Shown: positions 6,938 through 17,595 of the stretch, piece by piece
Layout: every line of letters starts with the position of its first letter
Numbering within the stretch: the first letter of the stretch is position 1
Origin: Aurantiochytrium sp. KH105
Taxonomy: Eukaryota > Sar > Bigyra > Thraustochytrida > Thraustochytriidae
DNA length: 29,994 nucleotides
Direction: 5' to 3'
Assembly (NCBI GenBank): GCA_003116975.1
Contig: BGKB01000511.1
Coordinates: 962 to 30,955 of the forward strand
The notes under the pieces: generated by a model
Seen by the model: the letters and a program-made list of their open reading frames with translations, nothing else
What the model was told of the DNA's origin: nothing
Database searches by the model: none
Translations under genes and position numbers: made by a program

Positions 6938-7539
6938 AAATTACGTTTAAACAAAAACACCGCTTTTTTAGACCTTCTAGAAAGTTGCTGGAAAACACGC
7001 TGTTTTCTAAAAACCAAAGAAGGAGATTGTGAAACATTTCTATTTAGGGTTAGAACAATGGCGCCTACTATAGCCACAAGCAAAATGAACCCAGAGATAA
7101 GAAAAGGTACAAATGCATAACTATACAATACGTCGCCTATAAGCAAAACATTTTGAAAAGAATCCACAGAACTTGCCCACGAAAAGTAAAACAAATTTAG
7201 AAAGTTGCTAGTATTAAACGAATTAGTAAAAAAAAGAAAAAAAGAACAAACAAAAATGAAGCTAAACAAAAAGAAGCCTATATTAGGAGTAGGCTCTTTT
7301 AGAACAGGGACATTTAGCATCATTACAACGAAAAGAAAAAGAACCGCGATAGCTCCTACATAAATAATCAAAAGTAGAAAACCCAAAAACTCAAGCTCAA
7401 AAAGCAGAAGTATTGCAGCAGCATTACAGAAACCCAAAATCAAATAAAAAACCGAATAAACAGGGTTTGAAGATGTAACTACCAACAGACTAGAAACAAT
7501 TATAATAGAACAAAGGATATAAAAAAGAAAAGAAAGCAT
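6931..7539 (-). CDS. nad6: NADH dehydrogenase subunit 6
   Basis: A 202-residue hydrophobic complex I membrane subunit with about five spans. The family block FLGFLLLIIYVGAIAVLFLFVVMML is partly intact (the GAIAVLFLFVVMML helix with its pi-bulge glycine), and the N-terminal SSNPVYSVFYLILGF is diagnostic. ATG at 7539 is chosen over a GTG three codons upstream. It overlaps rps7-like by 7 bases and lies 11 bases after tRNA-Pro. Confidence 0.95.
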   Translation of the reverse strand: MLSFLFYILCSIIIVSSLLVVTSSNPVYSVFYLILGFCNAAAILLLFELEFLGFLLLIIYVGAIAVLFLFVVMMLNVPVLKEPTPNIGFFLFSFIFVCSFFLFFTNSFNTSNFLNLFYFSWASSVDSFQNVLLIGDVLYSYAFVPFLISGFILLVAIVGAIVLTLNRNVSQSPSLVFRKQRVFQQLSRRSKKAVFLFKRNLC

Positions 7540-7550
7540 ATTAAACACAA

Positions 7551-7624
7551 TCGGGGAGGTATGACTTGAACATACGACTTTTAGTTCCCAAAACTAACAC
7601 GCTAACCAACTGCGTTACACCCCG
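7551..7624 (-). tRNA. trnP: tRNA-Pro(UGG)
   Basis: 74 nt with acceptor CGGGGTG/CTCCCCG (one T-T mismatch) and anticodon loop TTTGGGA giving UGG. Discriminator A. Confidence 0.93.
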
Positions 7625-7628
7625 AAAT

Positions 7629-7702
7629 TAGCGGTAGCAAGATTTGAACTTGCGACTCCAGGATTATGATTCCCATGCTCTAACCAACTGAGCTATACCG
7701 CC
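7629..7702 (-). tRNA. trnM: tRNA-Met(CAU), elongator
   Basis: 74 nt with fully paired acceptor GGCGGTA/TACCGCT (G-U at the end) and anticodon loop ATCATAA (CAU). The body resembles elongator Met tRNAs, but an Ile(CAU) with modified C34 cannot be excluded by sequence. Its first base is also the last base of the cob TAG stop. Confidence 0.85.
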
Positions 7703-8862
7703 TAAACTAAAGATAATACTTTAGTTCTTATTAGATAACTTTCAAACCTACCTAGAAAAGGGATGAGAACTAGAAGAAAGAAAAAGTAAAAAACTGTACA
7801 AACTTGTCCGATTTCCACATAAGGATATTCTACAACATTTTGACCAATCCAGCCCAATAGGAAACAATCTGCTACGAACAACCAGAAAAACTTACGAAAA
7901 ATAGGTCTAAAAACAGACGACCTAACTTCTGATGTATTAATAAAAGGTAGAGCTATTAGGCAAACAATAGCGCCAAACATAGCGATAACACCCCCCAATT
8001 TATGAGGAATAGATCGCAAAATAGCATAAAAAGGTAGAAAATACCACTCAGGTACAATATGCGCAGGTGTAACCATAGGGTTTGCTATAATATAGTTATC
8101 ACTATGTCCTAGGGCATTAGGAGCAAAAAATACGAAATATGAGTAAAGAATAAACAAAAGAATCAAACCAAAAAGATCTTTAACATAAAAATAAGGGTAA
8201 AAGCTAATAGTATCTGATTTACTGTCTACTCCCAAAGGATTGTTAGAACCATCTTGATGTAGCAAGATAAGATGTACTAGAGCCAAAGCAGCAATTACAA
8301 AAGGTAGAATATAGTGTAGACTAAAAAAACGATTTAGAGTAGGATTATCTACTGAAAAACCTCCCCAAACCCAATTCACAACAGATTCTCCTACTGCAGG
8401 AATAGCAGAGATAAGGTTAGTAATCACGGTAGCTCCCCAAAAAGACATCTGCCCCCAAGGGAGAACATAACCGATAAAAGCAGTAGCCATCATCAAAATA
8501 AAAATGACTACCCCGGAACACCACAAAAGTTCACGAGGGTGTGCGTACGAACCGTAATACAACCCACGGAACATGTGTGTGTACACCACAATAAAAAAGA
8601 AACTAGCACCGTTAGCATGCAGATAACGAAGAAGCCAACCATTGTTAACATCTCGTATAATGTGCTCTACGCTGCTAAAAGCAAGATCTACATGGGGTGT
8701 GTAATGCATAGCAAGAAATACCCCAGTAAGAATTTGAACAACAAGCATCAAACCAGAAAGAGAACCGAAGCCCCACAAATAGCTAATATTAATAGGGGTA
8801 GGGTAATCAACGATATGATTGTTAATAATCGCCAAAATAGGCTGTTTAGACCAACGTTTCAT
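7702..8862 (-). CDS. cob: Apocytochrome b
   Basis: A 386-residue complex III subunit. The two haem b groups are held by His82/His96 and His183/His197, spaced 14 apart in two membrane helices. The Qo-site PEWY motif is present in [15 protein letters not shown]. Length and residue positions match the family closely. The start ATG overlaps the nad9 stop by one base. The stop TAG shares its G with the first base of tRNA-Met, so tRNA excision would leave TA, completed to UAA by polyadenylation (inference). Confidence 0.99.
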   Translation of the reverse strand: MKRWSKQPILAIINNHIVDYPTPINISYLWGFGSLSGLMLVVQILTGVFLAMHYTPHVDLAFSSVEHIIRDVNNGWLLRYLHANGASFFFIVVYTHMFRGLYYGSYAHPRELLWCSGVVIFILMMATAFIGYVLPWGQMSFWGATVITNLISAIPAVGESVVNWVWGGFSVDNPTLNRFFSLHYILPFVIAALALVHLILLHQDGSNNPLGVDSKSDTISFYPYFYVKDLFGLILLFILYSYFVFFAPNALGHSDNYIIANPMVTPAHIVPEWYFLPFYAILRSIPHKLGGVIAMFGAIVCLIALPFINTSEVRSSVFRPIFRKFFWLFVADCFLLGWIGQNVVEYPYVEIGQVCTVFYFFFLLVLIPFLGRFESYLIRTKVLSLV

Positions 8863-9437
8863 TAAAATAAGTTAAAAACAGGCTTAGTAAGCTGAGAAGA
8901 AGAAACAAAATGGAATTGACGGAACTCTTGAGAAAGTTCAATAGATTCAGATACAACACGTTTTTTTTCCGTATCGTATCGAAGCTCATGAAAACCTGTA
9001 AGAGGGAAATCCTTTCGAAGAGGGTGGCCTTCAAACCCGTAATCTGTCAAAATACGTCGAAGATCAGGATGTTTTGAGAAAAACACCCCAAAAAGATCAA
9101 AAGCCTCTCTTTCATACCAGTTTGCTGCATTAAAAACCCTTACAATTGATGGAATAGCATCAGAGGGTGACGCAGAAACTTTAATAGAAATACGGCAGTT
9201 ATACCTCAAAGAAAGCAGTTGATAAACTACTTCGAAGCGGTTCGCTTTGTAAGGGTAATCCACACAAGCAATATCGCTTAGTACTTGGTACTGGCAGTTT
9301 GTATGTAGCTTTAGAAAATTTATGACATACACAAGCTGCTCTCTTTTCACAATAAGTGTAATATGCCTACCAGTGAAAAAGCTTCCCACTAGCGCATTTG
9401 ATAGCAAGGAAGTAAGCCAATTGAAATGATTAGACAT
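8862..9437 (-). CDS. nad9: NADH dehydrogenase subunit 9 (30 kDa)
   Basis: A 191-residue soluble subunit of the complex I matrix arm, which with Nad7 shapes the quinone-reduction module. Strong blocks are [34 protein letters not shown] and [16 protein letters not shown] at 9437; upstream codons read through tRNA-Val. Its stop overlaps the cob start by one base. Confidence 0.97.
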   Translation of the reverse strand: MSNHFNWLTSLLSNALVGSFFTGRHITLIVKREQLVYVINFLKLHTNCQYQVLSDIACVDYPYKANRFEVVYQLLSLRYNCRISIKVSASPSDAIPSIVRVFNAANWYEREAFDLFGVFFSKHPDLRRILTDYGFEGHPLRKDFPLTGFHELRYDTEKKRVVSESIELSQEFRQFHFVSSSQLTKPVFNLF

Positions 9438-9451
9438 TTTTAAATTAAACT

Positions 9452-9524
9452 TAGGCAGCAGCGGATTTGAACCGCCAACCTCTTCGGTGTAAACGAAATG
9501 CTCTAACCATTGAGCTAACTGCCT
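9452..9524 (-). tRNA. trnV: tRNA-Val(UAC)
   Basis: 73 nt with acceptor AGGCAGT/GCTGCCT and anticodon loop TTTACAC (UAC). It abuts tRNA-Ile with no spacer. Confidence 0.94.
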
Positions 9525-9597
9525 TAGGCGTGAAAGGATTTGAACCTTTGATTTTTCGATTATCAACCGAATGCTTTAACCACTAAGCCACACGCCC
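9525..9597 (-). tRNA. trnI: tRNA-Ile(GAU)
   Basis: 73 nt with acceptor GGGCGTG/CACGCCT and anticodon loop TTGATAA (GAU). It lies 9 bases after nad4L. Confidence 0.95.
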
Positions 9598-9606
9598 ATC
9601 AGTACA

Positions 9607-9915
9607 TTACCCTTGAAGCAATGTAACTGTTTTCATATCAATAGAACTATGAACTTTAAAGTAACAAACCAAAATAGCAAGCCCGATAGCGGACTCTGCT
9701 GCTGCAACTGTCAAGACGAATAGAGAGAAAACCTGACCATACAAGTCATCTAGGTAAACAGAAAAAAACAAGAATTGAAGATTTACTGCCAAAAGCATAA
9801 CTTCGATAGACATCAAAATAATCAAAATACTTTTTCTGTTAAGTATAATACCTGACAAACCAATAAAAAAAAGGTTAAAACTAATAAAAAGAAAATAAAA
9901 AATGTCAATAAACAT
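9607..9915 (-). CDS. nad4L: NADH dehydrogenase subunit 4L
   Basis: A 102-residue, three-helix complex I subunit. It carries the two conserved in-membrane glutamates, in [15 protein letters not shown] and in [14 protein letters not shown]. The start is the ATG at 9915; an in-frame codon further upstream adds four residues not typical of the family. Its first 94 bases are also read in another frame as the end of nad1. Confidence 0.95.
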   Translation of the reverse strand: MFIDIFYFLFISFNLFFIGLSGIILNRKSILIILMSIEVMLLAVNLQFLFFSVYLDDLYGQVFSLFVLTVAAAESAIGLAILVCYFKVHSSIDMKTVTLLQG

Positions 9916-10883
9916 AACACAAACCAATTAAAACTTAGAAGAATACTAGAAGTAAGAACAACCCAGCTTATAGAAAAGGGCAAGAAAACTTTCCATCCCA
10001 AACGCATTAGTTGGTCATAACGATATCGAGGAAACGCAGCACGTACCCAAATGAAAAGAGCAATAAATATGAAGGTTTTAAGCCCAAAACAAAGGCTTCC
10101 AGAAAGTGAGCTAAAAAATGGAAATAGCCAACCCCCCATAAAAAGAAGAACTGTTATAGAACTTATCAGAATCATATTACCATACTCCCCAAGAAAAAAC
10201 AAAGCAAAACCCATTGCAGAGTATTCTACATTATACCCTGAAACAAGCTCGGCTTCTGCTTCAGGGAGATCAAAAGGATGTCTGTTGGTTTCAGCCAGAC
10301 AAGATACAAAGAATAGAATAAACATAGGCAAAAGAGGAACACAAAACCAAATAGCCTCCTGGGCTAGGACAATTTGTGAAAGATTCAGCGAATTAGCACA
10401 AAGAATGACATTTATTATAATGAAGCCCATTGAAATTTCATAAGATACTATCTGCGCTGCTGACCGCAAAGCGCCTAGAAACGCATACTTTGAATTACTT
10501 GCCCAACCGGAGATAATAATACCATAAACTCCCAACGAAGAAATCGCAAAAAGATACAAAACACCAACGTTAAGATCAGCGAAAACGAAAGTCTCATTTA
10601 CAGGAATTACACCCCAACCCATCAAGCTTAGAAAAAAAGTAATCATAGGGGCTAGAACAAACAAAACTTTATTAGCACTACTAGGCAAAATAGTTTCTTT
10701 TACGAGCAACTTAAGTCCATCAGCGAAAGCCTGCAATAGACCAAAGGCACCTATAACGTTTGGCCCGCGCCGCCGTTGGATACTACTAAGGATTTTACGT
10801 TCTGCTACAGTAAATAGAGCAATACTAACTAGCAAAGGCACAACGATAGCCAATGCTTTCAAGACATTTTCAATATAAAACAT
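9822..10883 (-). CDS. nad1: NADH dehydrogenase subunit 1
   Basis: A 353-residue complex I subunit at the junction of the arms, forming the quinone tunnel. It shows [39 protein letters not shown] and [18 protein letters not shown]. Family members usually end near residue 325; here the frame continues about 31 residues into the first 94 bases of nad4L. The added tail is hydrophobic (Phe/Leu-rich) and could be one more span or a meaningless extension after a lost stop. The start overlaps the nad11 end by 14 bases. Confidence 0.96.
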   Translation of the reverse strand: MFYIENVLKALAIVVPLLVSIALFTVAERKILSSIQRRRGPNVIGAFGLLQAFADGLKLLVKETILPSSANKVLFVLAPMITFFLSLMGWGVIPVNETFVFADLNVGVLYLFAISSLGVYGIIISGWASNSKYAFLGALRSAAQIVSYEISMGFIIINVILCANSLNLSQIVLAQEAIWFCVPLLPMFILFFVSCLAETNRHPFDLPEAEAELVSGYNVEYSAMGFALFFLGEYGNMILISSITVLLFMGGWLFPFFSSLSGSLCFGLKTFIFIALFIWVRAAFPRYRYDQLMRLGWKVFLPFSISWVVLTSSILLSFNWFVLCLLTFFIFFLLVLTFFLLVCQVLYLTEKVF

Positions 10884-11502
10884 AATAAACTTTGTTTGTA
10901 AATTGGCTTACAGGACACAAATCAATGATGTTGCCGGAAAGCTTACTTTTAATATTTGCAAAAATGAAAGGGCCAATAGTAGAGGCGACTCCTCGGCCAG
11001 CTATTCCCATAGAAGAATCTCCGGCTACTTCATTTAGAAACCTAACACAACGAGTGCAATGAATACAGCGAGTTATGACTATAGACACCAAAGGACCCAC
11101 ATGTTTATCTCTAACACTACGTTTATTAAAAAAGAATCTAGACTCATTTGAACCAAAAGATTGTGATTGATTTTGCAAATCACACTCACCACCTTGATCA
11201 CAAATAGGGCAGTCAAGAGGATGATTTAGCAAAAGAAATTCTATTACAGCTTCTCTTGCTTTTTTTACTAGCGGAGTTTCTGTAAACACTTTTATGTTTT
11301 CACTTACTGGCATAGCACAAGAGGCTACAGGCTTAGGAGATTTTTCAATCTCAACCAAACATATACGGCAGTTACCTGCAATAAGCAATCTTTCATGAAA
11401 ACAAAAGCGGGGGATCTGTACCCCGACTTTTGAGCATGCTTGAAAAACAGTAGAATTTTTTTTAACTAGCACTTTTGTATTATTAATAAAAAGAGTAATC
11501 AT
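10870..11502 (-). CDS. nad11: NADH dehydrogenase subunit 11, Fe-S domain only
   Basis: 210 residues, against about 700 for the full 75 kDa complex I subunit. All N-terminal cluster ligands are present: C34, C45, C48, C62 for the 2Fe-2S centre; H94, C98, C101, C107 for one 4Fe-4S centre; C146, C149, C152, C196 for the other. The molybdopterin-like C-terminal domain is missing. In several ochrophytes the mitochondrial gene is known to be split or limited to this domain, the remainder being nuclear, so this is probably complete as encoded, not a truncation. It is 6 bases from nad4. Confidence 0.95.
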   Translation of the reverse strand: MITLFINNTKVLVKKNSTVFQACSKVGVQIPRFCFHERLLIAGNCRICLVEIEKSPKPVASCAMPVSENIKVFTETPLVKKAREAVIEFLLLNHPLDCPICDQGGECDLQNQSQSFGSNESRFFFNKRSVRDKHVGPLVSIVITRCIHCTRCVRFLNEVAGDSSMGIAGRGVASTIGPFIFANIKSKLSGNIIDLCPVSQFTNKVYYVLY

Positions 11503-11508
11503 AAAATA

Positions 11509-12981
11509 TTAAAATGAGCATAGAAGTCCTTGAACCCCCAAATGCATAGGCTTCAAAAAGATACTTGGATAAACCCCTCCGAAAATAGTTAGAAAAACAA
11601 GAGGCAAAAAGCTAAAAAATTCTTGTTTTGTAATATCAAACGATGTTTTAATGTATTGTGTCTTAGAATTACCGTAACAGAGTCGGTTAAAAAGCCAAAG
11701 AGAGTAAGCACTACCTAGTACTATACTAGACCCAGCAGCTAGCGCGATAAAAGAATTTGCACAAAACACTCCAAAAAGAATAAGAAACTCCCCAACAAAA
11801 CTAGAAGTACCAGGTAGAGCAATATTCGCCATGGTAAAAACTAGGAACAAAGTAACAAAAAGCGGTATAGTGTGCACAAGACCACTATAATATTTAATCA
11901 ACCTACTATGGTGCCGATCATATAGAACCCCAACACAAAGAAAAAGAGCTCCGGACACAACTCCATGAGAAAGTATTTGAAAAATAGCCCCCTCAATACC
12001 GACAGCATTAAAACTAAAAAGCCCAATAACAGTTATGTTTATATGGGCAACAGATGCGTACGCAATAACACGCTTTATATCACTTTGACGGATAGCTGTT
12101 ATAGAGGTATACACTACAGCAATAGATGCCAAAGCAAATACAAAAGGCCTAAAGTAATAGCTAGCCAAAGGAAACAAAGGAAGAGAGTATCTAATCATTC
12201 CGTACGTACCCAATTTCAAAAGAACTCCCGCCAAAAGAACAGACCCAGCGGTAGGGGCTTCGACGTGAGCTTCCGGCAACCAAAGGTGAACAGGAAGCAT
12301 AGGAACTTTAACTGCAAATGAAAAGAAAAAAGCTAGCCAAAGAAATTTCTGCTTTTCTGGACTAAATGTGTTTTCTACCAACATTAGATAATGAGTTGAA
12401 CCGCACTCAAGGTAAATAATGAGAATACCAATAAGTATGAAGAGAGAACCAAATAGGGTATACATAAAAAACAAGTAAGCAGCCCTGATTTTTCTTTCTC
12501 GAGAACCCCAAATACCAATAATAATGAATATTGGCATCAAAACAGCCTCAAAAAAAGAATAAAAAACGATAAGATCGAGTGAAGTAAACACAATAAAAAT
12601 AAAGCTTTCTATAATAAGAAAAAGAGAAAAGAAATGTTTACTATTAAAAAAGTTGCTTTTTATAGGTACAGATTTCCAAGAAGACAACAAACAGATAGGA
12701 ATTAGGAAAGCTGTCAACAAAATAAATAGCAAAGAAATTCCATCGATACCAAAAGATATAATAACGTTCGACGAGGCATACCAAGAAAAAGTCTCTACAA
12801 ATTGAAAAGCTTCGTTACTATTATCAAAAAGTACCCACAACAGGACAGAAAGATAGAAACTACTTATAGATGCAAGCAAACTGAGCTTTTTAGCGAAGCT
12901 TTCAGATACTGGCAACATAAGCAACAGCACCCCAGAAAAGAAAGGAATGCCAATCAGAGAAGATAGAAGATAAAAAGACAT
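11509..12981 (-). CDS. nad4: NADH dehydrogenase subunit 4
   Basis: A 490-residue antiporter-like proton-pumping subunit of complex I. The signature KVPMLPVHLWLPEAHVEAPT and GSVLLAGVLLKLGTYG is exact, and the earlier helix YSFFEAVLMPIFIIIGIWG contains the conserved Glu. ATG at 12981; the upstream frame overlaps cox1. It lies 5 bases after the cox1 stop and 6 bases before nad11, so no tRNA separates these three genes. Confidence 0.98.
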   Translation of the reverse strand: MSFYLLSSLIGIPFFSGVLLLMLPVSESFAKKLSLLASISSFYLSVLLWVLFDNSNEAFQFVETFSWYASSNVIISFGIDGISLLFILLTAFLIPICLLSSWKSVPIKSNFFNSKHFFSLFLIIESFIFIVFTSLDLIVFYSFFEAVLMPIFIIIGIWGSRERKIRAAYLFFMYTLFGSLFILIGILIIYLECGSTHYLMLVENTFSPEKQKFLWLAFFFSFAVKVPMLPVHLWLPEAHVEAPTAGSVLLAGVLLKLGTYGMIRYSLPLFPLASYYFRPFVFALASIAVVYTSITAIRQSDIKRVIAYASVAHINITVIGLFSFNAVGIEGAIFQILSHGVVSGALFLCVGVLYDRHHSRLIKYYSGLVHTIPLFVTLFLVFTMANIALPGTSSFVGEFLILFGVFCANSFIALAAGSSIVLGSAYSLWLFNRLCYGNSKTQYIKTSFDITKQEFFSFLPLVFLTIFGGVYPSIFLKPMHLGVQGLLCSF

Positions 12982-12986
12982 AATAT

Positions 12987-14605
<1,619 letters not shown>

Positions 14606-14627
14606 AGCCTAGAATAAGGCATGGAAT

Positions 14628-14747
14628 TTAGTTCTTCAGCTGCTTTGAAATCCGTTTAACCAGTTGCTTAAAAAATCCGTGGTATCGACCAGAAAAAAGA
14701 AAAATCAAGAAAAAGATAAAACAAATCTGAGTAAAGCTAAGGTACAT
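14628..14747 (-). CDS. tatA: Short TatA-like membrane protein
   Basis: A 39-codon ORF (ATG at 14747, TAA at 14628-14630), not recognised by length-based ORF finding. It encodes a short N-terminal stretch with Gln7, a hydrophobic span of about 12 residues (8-19), a Gly20-Arg21 hinge and a basic amphipathic helix (22-38: Phe, Leu, Val, Ile on one side, Lys/Arg/Gln on the other). This is the TatA layout; Gln7 and Gly20 align without gaps to Gln8 and Gly21 of E. coli TatA as I recall it, though the Phe before the Gly is Ser here. The first 43 bases overlap the cox2 end. It ends 22 bases before tRNA-Trp, and fills an otherwise unexplained gap. The genome encodes TatC, its expected partner. Inferred from pattern alone. 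Confidence 0.55.
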   Translation of the reverse strand: MYLSFTQICFIFFLIFLFSGRYHGFFKQLVKRISKQLKN

Positions 14748-15505
14748 CTAAATAATTCCTCTTCCAATTTTGAAGCTACCCAACTAATATAATCTTCCAG
14801 TTTCAAAGCTTCAACTGCAATAGGCATAAATCCATGGTTTACCCCACAAATTTCGCTACATTGCCCATAAAAAACTCCGGGACGTTGAATAAACAAACTA
14901 GCTTCATTTAGGCGGCCAGGGCATGCATCCATTTTAACTCCAAATGAAGGTACGGTCCATGAATGCAATACGTCAGCGCTTGTTACGATAAGTCGAACAT
15001 GAGTATCTACAGGAAGAACTACTCGATTATCTACTTCTAGAAGCCGCAAATCACCTACAGACAACTCGTCATCAGGCAACATGTAAGAATCAAAAACTAC
15101 GTTTTCCCCATCAGAATTTTCGTAGTCGGAATATTCATAAGACCAGTACCATTGATGACCGATAATCTTAAGAGTAACAGAAGGATCAACCACTTCATCT
15201 ACAGAATACAAAAGAGCAAAAGAAGGAACTGCAATAATCATTAGCAAAACTGCAGGAATGATAGTCCAAACAATTTCGATAGTAGTCCCATGCACAACAT
15301 GTGAAGGTTGAGGGTTTTTAACTACATTAAAATGAACAACGATTCGAGTTAGCATCCAAAAAACAAAGATACAAACAAACACCAAGATAAACATCAAGTC
15401 GTGGTGAAAACGAATAATACCTTCTGCAATAGGGGTAGCGGGATCTTGAAAACCAAGCTGCCAAGGAGTAGCAGCGTCACAATTAGCGATAAATTTAATA
15501 AACAT
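14705..15505 (-). CDS. cox2: Cytochrome c oxidase subunit 2
   Basis: A 266-residue subunit with two membrane spans and a cupredoxin domain that takes electrons from cytochrome c. The binuclear CuA ligands are His181, Cys216, Glu218, Cys220, His224 and Met227 ([16 protein letters not shown]), and the aromatic [10 protein letters not shown] stretch is intact. The family normally ends soon after the [16 protein letters not shown] segment (near 250); the last 16 residues lie in the overlap with the tatA-like ORF and may be a passive extension. ATG at 15505. Confidence 0.98.
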   Translation of the reverse strand: MFIKFIANCDAATPWQLGFQDPATPIAEGIIRFHHDLMFILVFVCIFVFWMLTRIVVHFNVVKNPQPSHVVHGTTIEIVWTIIPAVLLMIIAVPSFALLYSVDEVVDPSVTLKIIGHQWYWSYEYSDYENSDGENVVFDSYMLPDDELSVGDLRLLEVDNRVVLPVDTHVRLIVTSADVLHSWTVPSFGVKMDACPGRLNEASLFIQRPGVFYGQCSEICGVNHGFMPIAVEALKLEDYISWVASKLEEELFRCTLALLRFVLSFS

Positions 15506-15516
15506 TTTTTAAAAAA

Positions 15517-15588
15517 CTCTCTAGATTGGATTTGAACCAACGACAATTTGGTTAACAGCCAAACGCTCTACCACTGAGCTACTAGAGA
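15517..15588 (-). tRNA. trnN: tRNA-Asn(GUU)
   Basis: 72 nt with acceptor TCTCTAG/CTAGAGA and anticodon loop CTGTTAA (GUU). Discriminator G. It separates atp6 from cox2. Confidence 0.96.
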
Positions 15589-15599
15589 AAACAGGTAAA

Positions 15600-16352
15600 T
15601 TAATGTCCACCATGGATCATGTCTCCTGTTATCAAGCAAGTAAGCATAGTAAATACATACGCTTGAATAAAAGCTACGGCAGTTTCCAAGAAAAGAAGCA
15701 AAAAAAGTACGCTCATGGGAATAAAGTGGGCCAAGAAAAAAACGTTACCTGCCAACATTATGCTCCAACAGAAACCTACAATAACTTTCAATAGAATATG
15801 ACCTGCCATTATGTTTGCAAAAAGTCGAATCCCTAGTGCAGCGAGAGGAATAAAAAAACTAAGCAACTCAACTACTACAAAAAAAGGCACTATAGCAAAA
15901 GGAATTCCACTAGGCAAAAGGATGCCCAAAATTTTAATTCCGTGGTGTTGTACTCCTACGTACAATTTACCAAACCACACAATAGCAGAAAGAGTAAAAG
16001 TTACAATCAAATGAGATGTAACAGTAAAACTGTAAGGTACTATACCAAAAGTGTTTGCTAGCAAAAGAAAAGCAAAAAGACCAAAAATAAAAGGTATAAA
16101 AGTTTGGCCTGCTTTTCCTATGTTTTCTTCTACCATATCCGCAGTAAATGTGTACAAATTTTCAAACAAAAGCTGCCAGCGGCTAGGGATATAATTACCA
16201 CCAGACTGGTATACCAATTTGGTAAAAAAAAGAAATGTCAAACAAATAAGTAGCAAAAAAAAGCTAGAGTTAGTGAATGATAGATCAAATGACCCCATTC
16301 GCATAGGGATCAAAGGATAAATCTCAAATTGTTCCAAAGGACTAAAAAACAT
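15600..16352 (-). CDS. atp6: ATP synthase F0 subunit a
   Basis: A 250-residue membrane subunit carrying the proton half-channels beside the c-ring. The essential arginine is Arg176 in AALGIRLFANIMAGHILL, and the final helix has the AFIQAYVFTMLTCLI block with its conserved Gln. Length is typical. ATG at 16352, 7 bases after cox3. Confidence 0.98.
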   Translation of the reverse strand: MFFSPLEQFEIYPLIPMRMGSFDLSFTNSSFFLLLICLTFLFFTKLVYQSGGNYIPSRWQLLFENLYTFTADMVEENIGKAGQTFIPFIFGLFAFLLLANTFGIVPYSFTVTSHLIVTFTLSAIVWFGKLYVGVQHHGIKILGILLPSGIPFAIVPFFVVVELLSFFIPLAALGIRLFANIMAGHILLKVIVGFCWSIMLAGNVFFLAHFIPMSVLFLLLFLETAVAFIQAYVFTMLTCLITGDMIHGGH

Positions 16353-16359
16353 AATAGAA

Positions 16360-17148
16360 TTAATTACCCCACCAATAAATACTTACAAAAAGAAACAACC
16401 AAACAACATCGACGAAGTGCCAGTACCAAGCTGCTGCTTCAAAACCAAAGTGATGTTGTTTTGTGAAATGATACACGAAAACTCGGTAAAGACATACTGT
16501 CAAAAAGCAAGTACCAATAAAAACATGAAACCCATGAAACCCGGTAGCTATGTAAAAGGTACTTCCATAGATACCATCTGCGATAGTAAATTGAGCACTC
16601 ATGTACTCAAAAAGTTGCAAACAAGTAAATACGATAGCCAAAGCTACTGTAATAGTAAGAGAAATGATGGCTTCTTTTCTGTACCCTGCAATAATAGCGT
16701 GATGAGCCCATGTTACAGAGGCCCCAGAACTTAGAAGAATAACTGTGTTTAGAAAAGGTACTTCCCAAGCTGAAAGAGTTTCAATACCCTTTGGCGGCCA
16801 CACGGAACCGATTTCAGGTACAGGGGCTAGGCTAGCCCAAAAGAAAGCCCAAAAGAAGGCGAAAAAAAGCATCGCCTCAGATACGATAAAAAGAATTATA
16901 CCGAATCGCAAACCTAGTTGAACAATAGATGTGTGTTGCCCCTCAAAAGTACCTTCTCGAACAACATCTCGCCACCAAACGAACATAGTAAAAAGAAGTA
17001 TAAAAAGACCAAAGAAAAGAAAGTTTTTACCTCCACTAAAGTTATGCATAAACATAACTCCGCCGGTAGTTGTAATAAAAGCTGAAATAGAAGCCAAAAG
17101 AGGCCAAGGACTTGGATCCACTAGATGAAATGGATGTTTTTGCGTCAT
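16360..17148 (-). CDS. cox3: Cytochrome c oxidase subunit 3
   Basis: A 262-residue, seven-span complex IV subunit. Visible blocks are the N-terminal [14 protein letters not shown], the [16 protein letters not shown] loop, the helix with the conserved Glu in [17 protein letters not shown], and [11 protein letters not shown] near the end. ATG at 17148 is the family start; the open frame upstream runs back into tRNA-Glu. Confidence 0.99.
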   Translation of the reverse strand: MTQKHPFHLVDPSPWPLLASISAFITTTGGVMFMHNFSGGKNFLFFGLFILLFTMFVWWRDVVREGTFEGQHTSIVQLGLRFGIILFIVSEAMLFFAFFWAFFWASLAPVPEIGSVWPPKGIETLSAWEVPFLNTVILLSSGASVTWAHHAIIAGYRKEAIISLTITVALAIVFTCLQLFEYMSAQFTIADGIYGSTFYIATGFHGFHVFIGTCFLTVCLYRVFVYHFTKQHHFGFEAAAWYWHFVDVVWLFLFVSIYWWGN

Positions 17149-17166
17149 ATTATATAAATAAATGGG

Positions 17167-17238
17167 TACCCTTAGAGAGAATTGAACTCTCACTGAAGCT
17201 ACGAAAAAGCTACGTTCTAACCATTAAACTATAAGGGC
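17167..17238 (-). tRNA. trnE: tRNA-Glu(UUC)
   Basis: 72 nt with acceptor GCCCTTA/TAAGGGT, the D-arm GTTT-AATGGTTA-GAAC typical of Glu, and anticodon loop TTTTCGT giving UUC (base 37 is an unusual G). The first anticodon-stem pair is mismatched. Its 5' half overlaps the genomic reading frame of rps10. Confidence 0.88.
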
Positions 17239-17506
17239 AGGCCACCGTAATTTTTACCTTAGCTACGGAAATGGCTTTATTAATATGAAAAGAAGAAGAA
17301 AAATAATATGAAAAATTATTAAAGAAACCTCTCCAATCACCGAAAGAGGACACCTTTTGTGAAGAAGTTTTATAAAAAACTACCTTCGCGAAATCTTTCG
17401 ACTTTTTATTCACATGATGAGACCGATTAAAAACAAAACATTTTTCTACTTTAATTGCTTTTGCTATTTTTTGGTGACTATATGATTTAAAATTGGCGTG
17501 TACCAT
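17210..17506 (-). CDS. rps10: Ribosomal protein S10, short
   Basis: 98 residues in the genomic frame. The S10 signature is recognisable as [13 protein letters not shown] (27-39), matching the family RSPHVNKKSREQF, followed by a strand-forming end AKVKITV like the family's GVDVxI. The N-terminal beta-alpha region is short. The frame runs 29 bases into tRNA-Glu. A cut at the tRNA 5' end (17239/17238) leaves a single T of codon 90, so poly(A) would form UAA and give an 89-residue protein ending KITVA, close to where the family ends. Flanked by tRNA-Phe. Confidence 0.72.
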   Translation of the reverse strand: MVHANFKSYSHQKIAKAIKVEKCFVFNRSHHVNKKSKDFAKVVFYKTSSQKVSSFGDWRGFFNNFSYYFSSSFHINKAISVAKVKITVACPYSLMVRT

Positions 17507-17517
17507 ATTTATTTAAA

Positions 17518-17590
17518 TGCTTAAGACTGGACTTGAACCAGTGACACAAAGATTTTCAGTCTTATGCTCTGCCAACTGAGCTACTTAAGC
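17518..17590 (-). tRNA. trnF: tRNA-Phe(GAA)
   Basis: 73 nt with acceptor GCTTAAG/CTTAAGC and anticodon loop CTGAAAA (GAA). Discriminator A. It lies 5 bases after the nad2 stop. Confidence 0.96.
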
Positions 17591-17595
17591 TAGCC

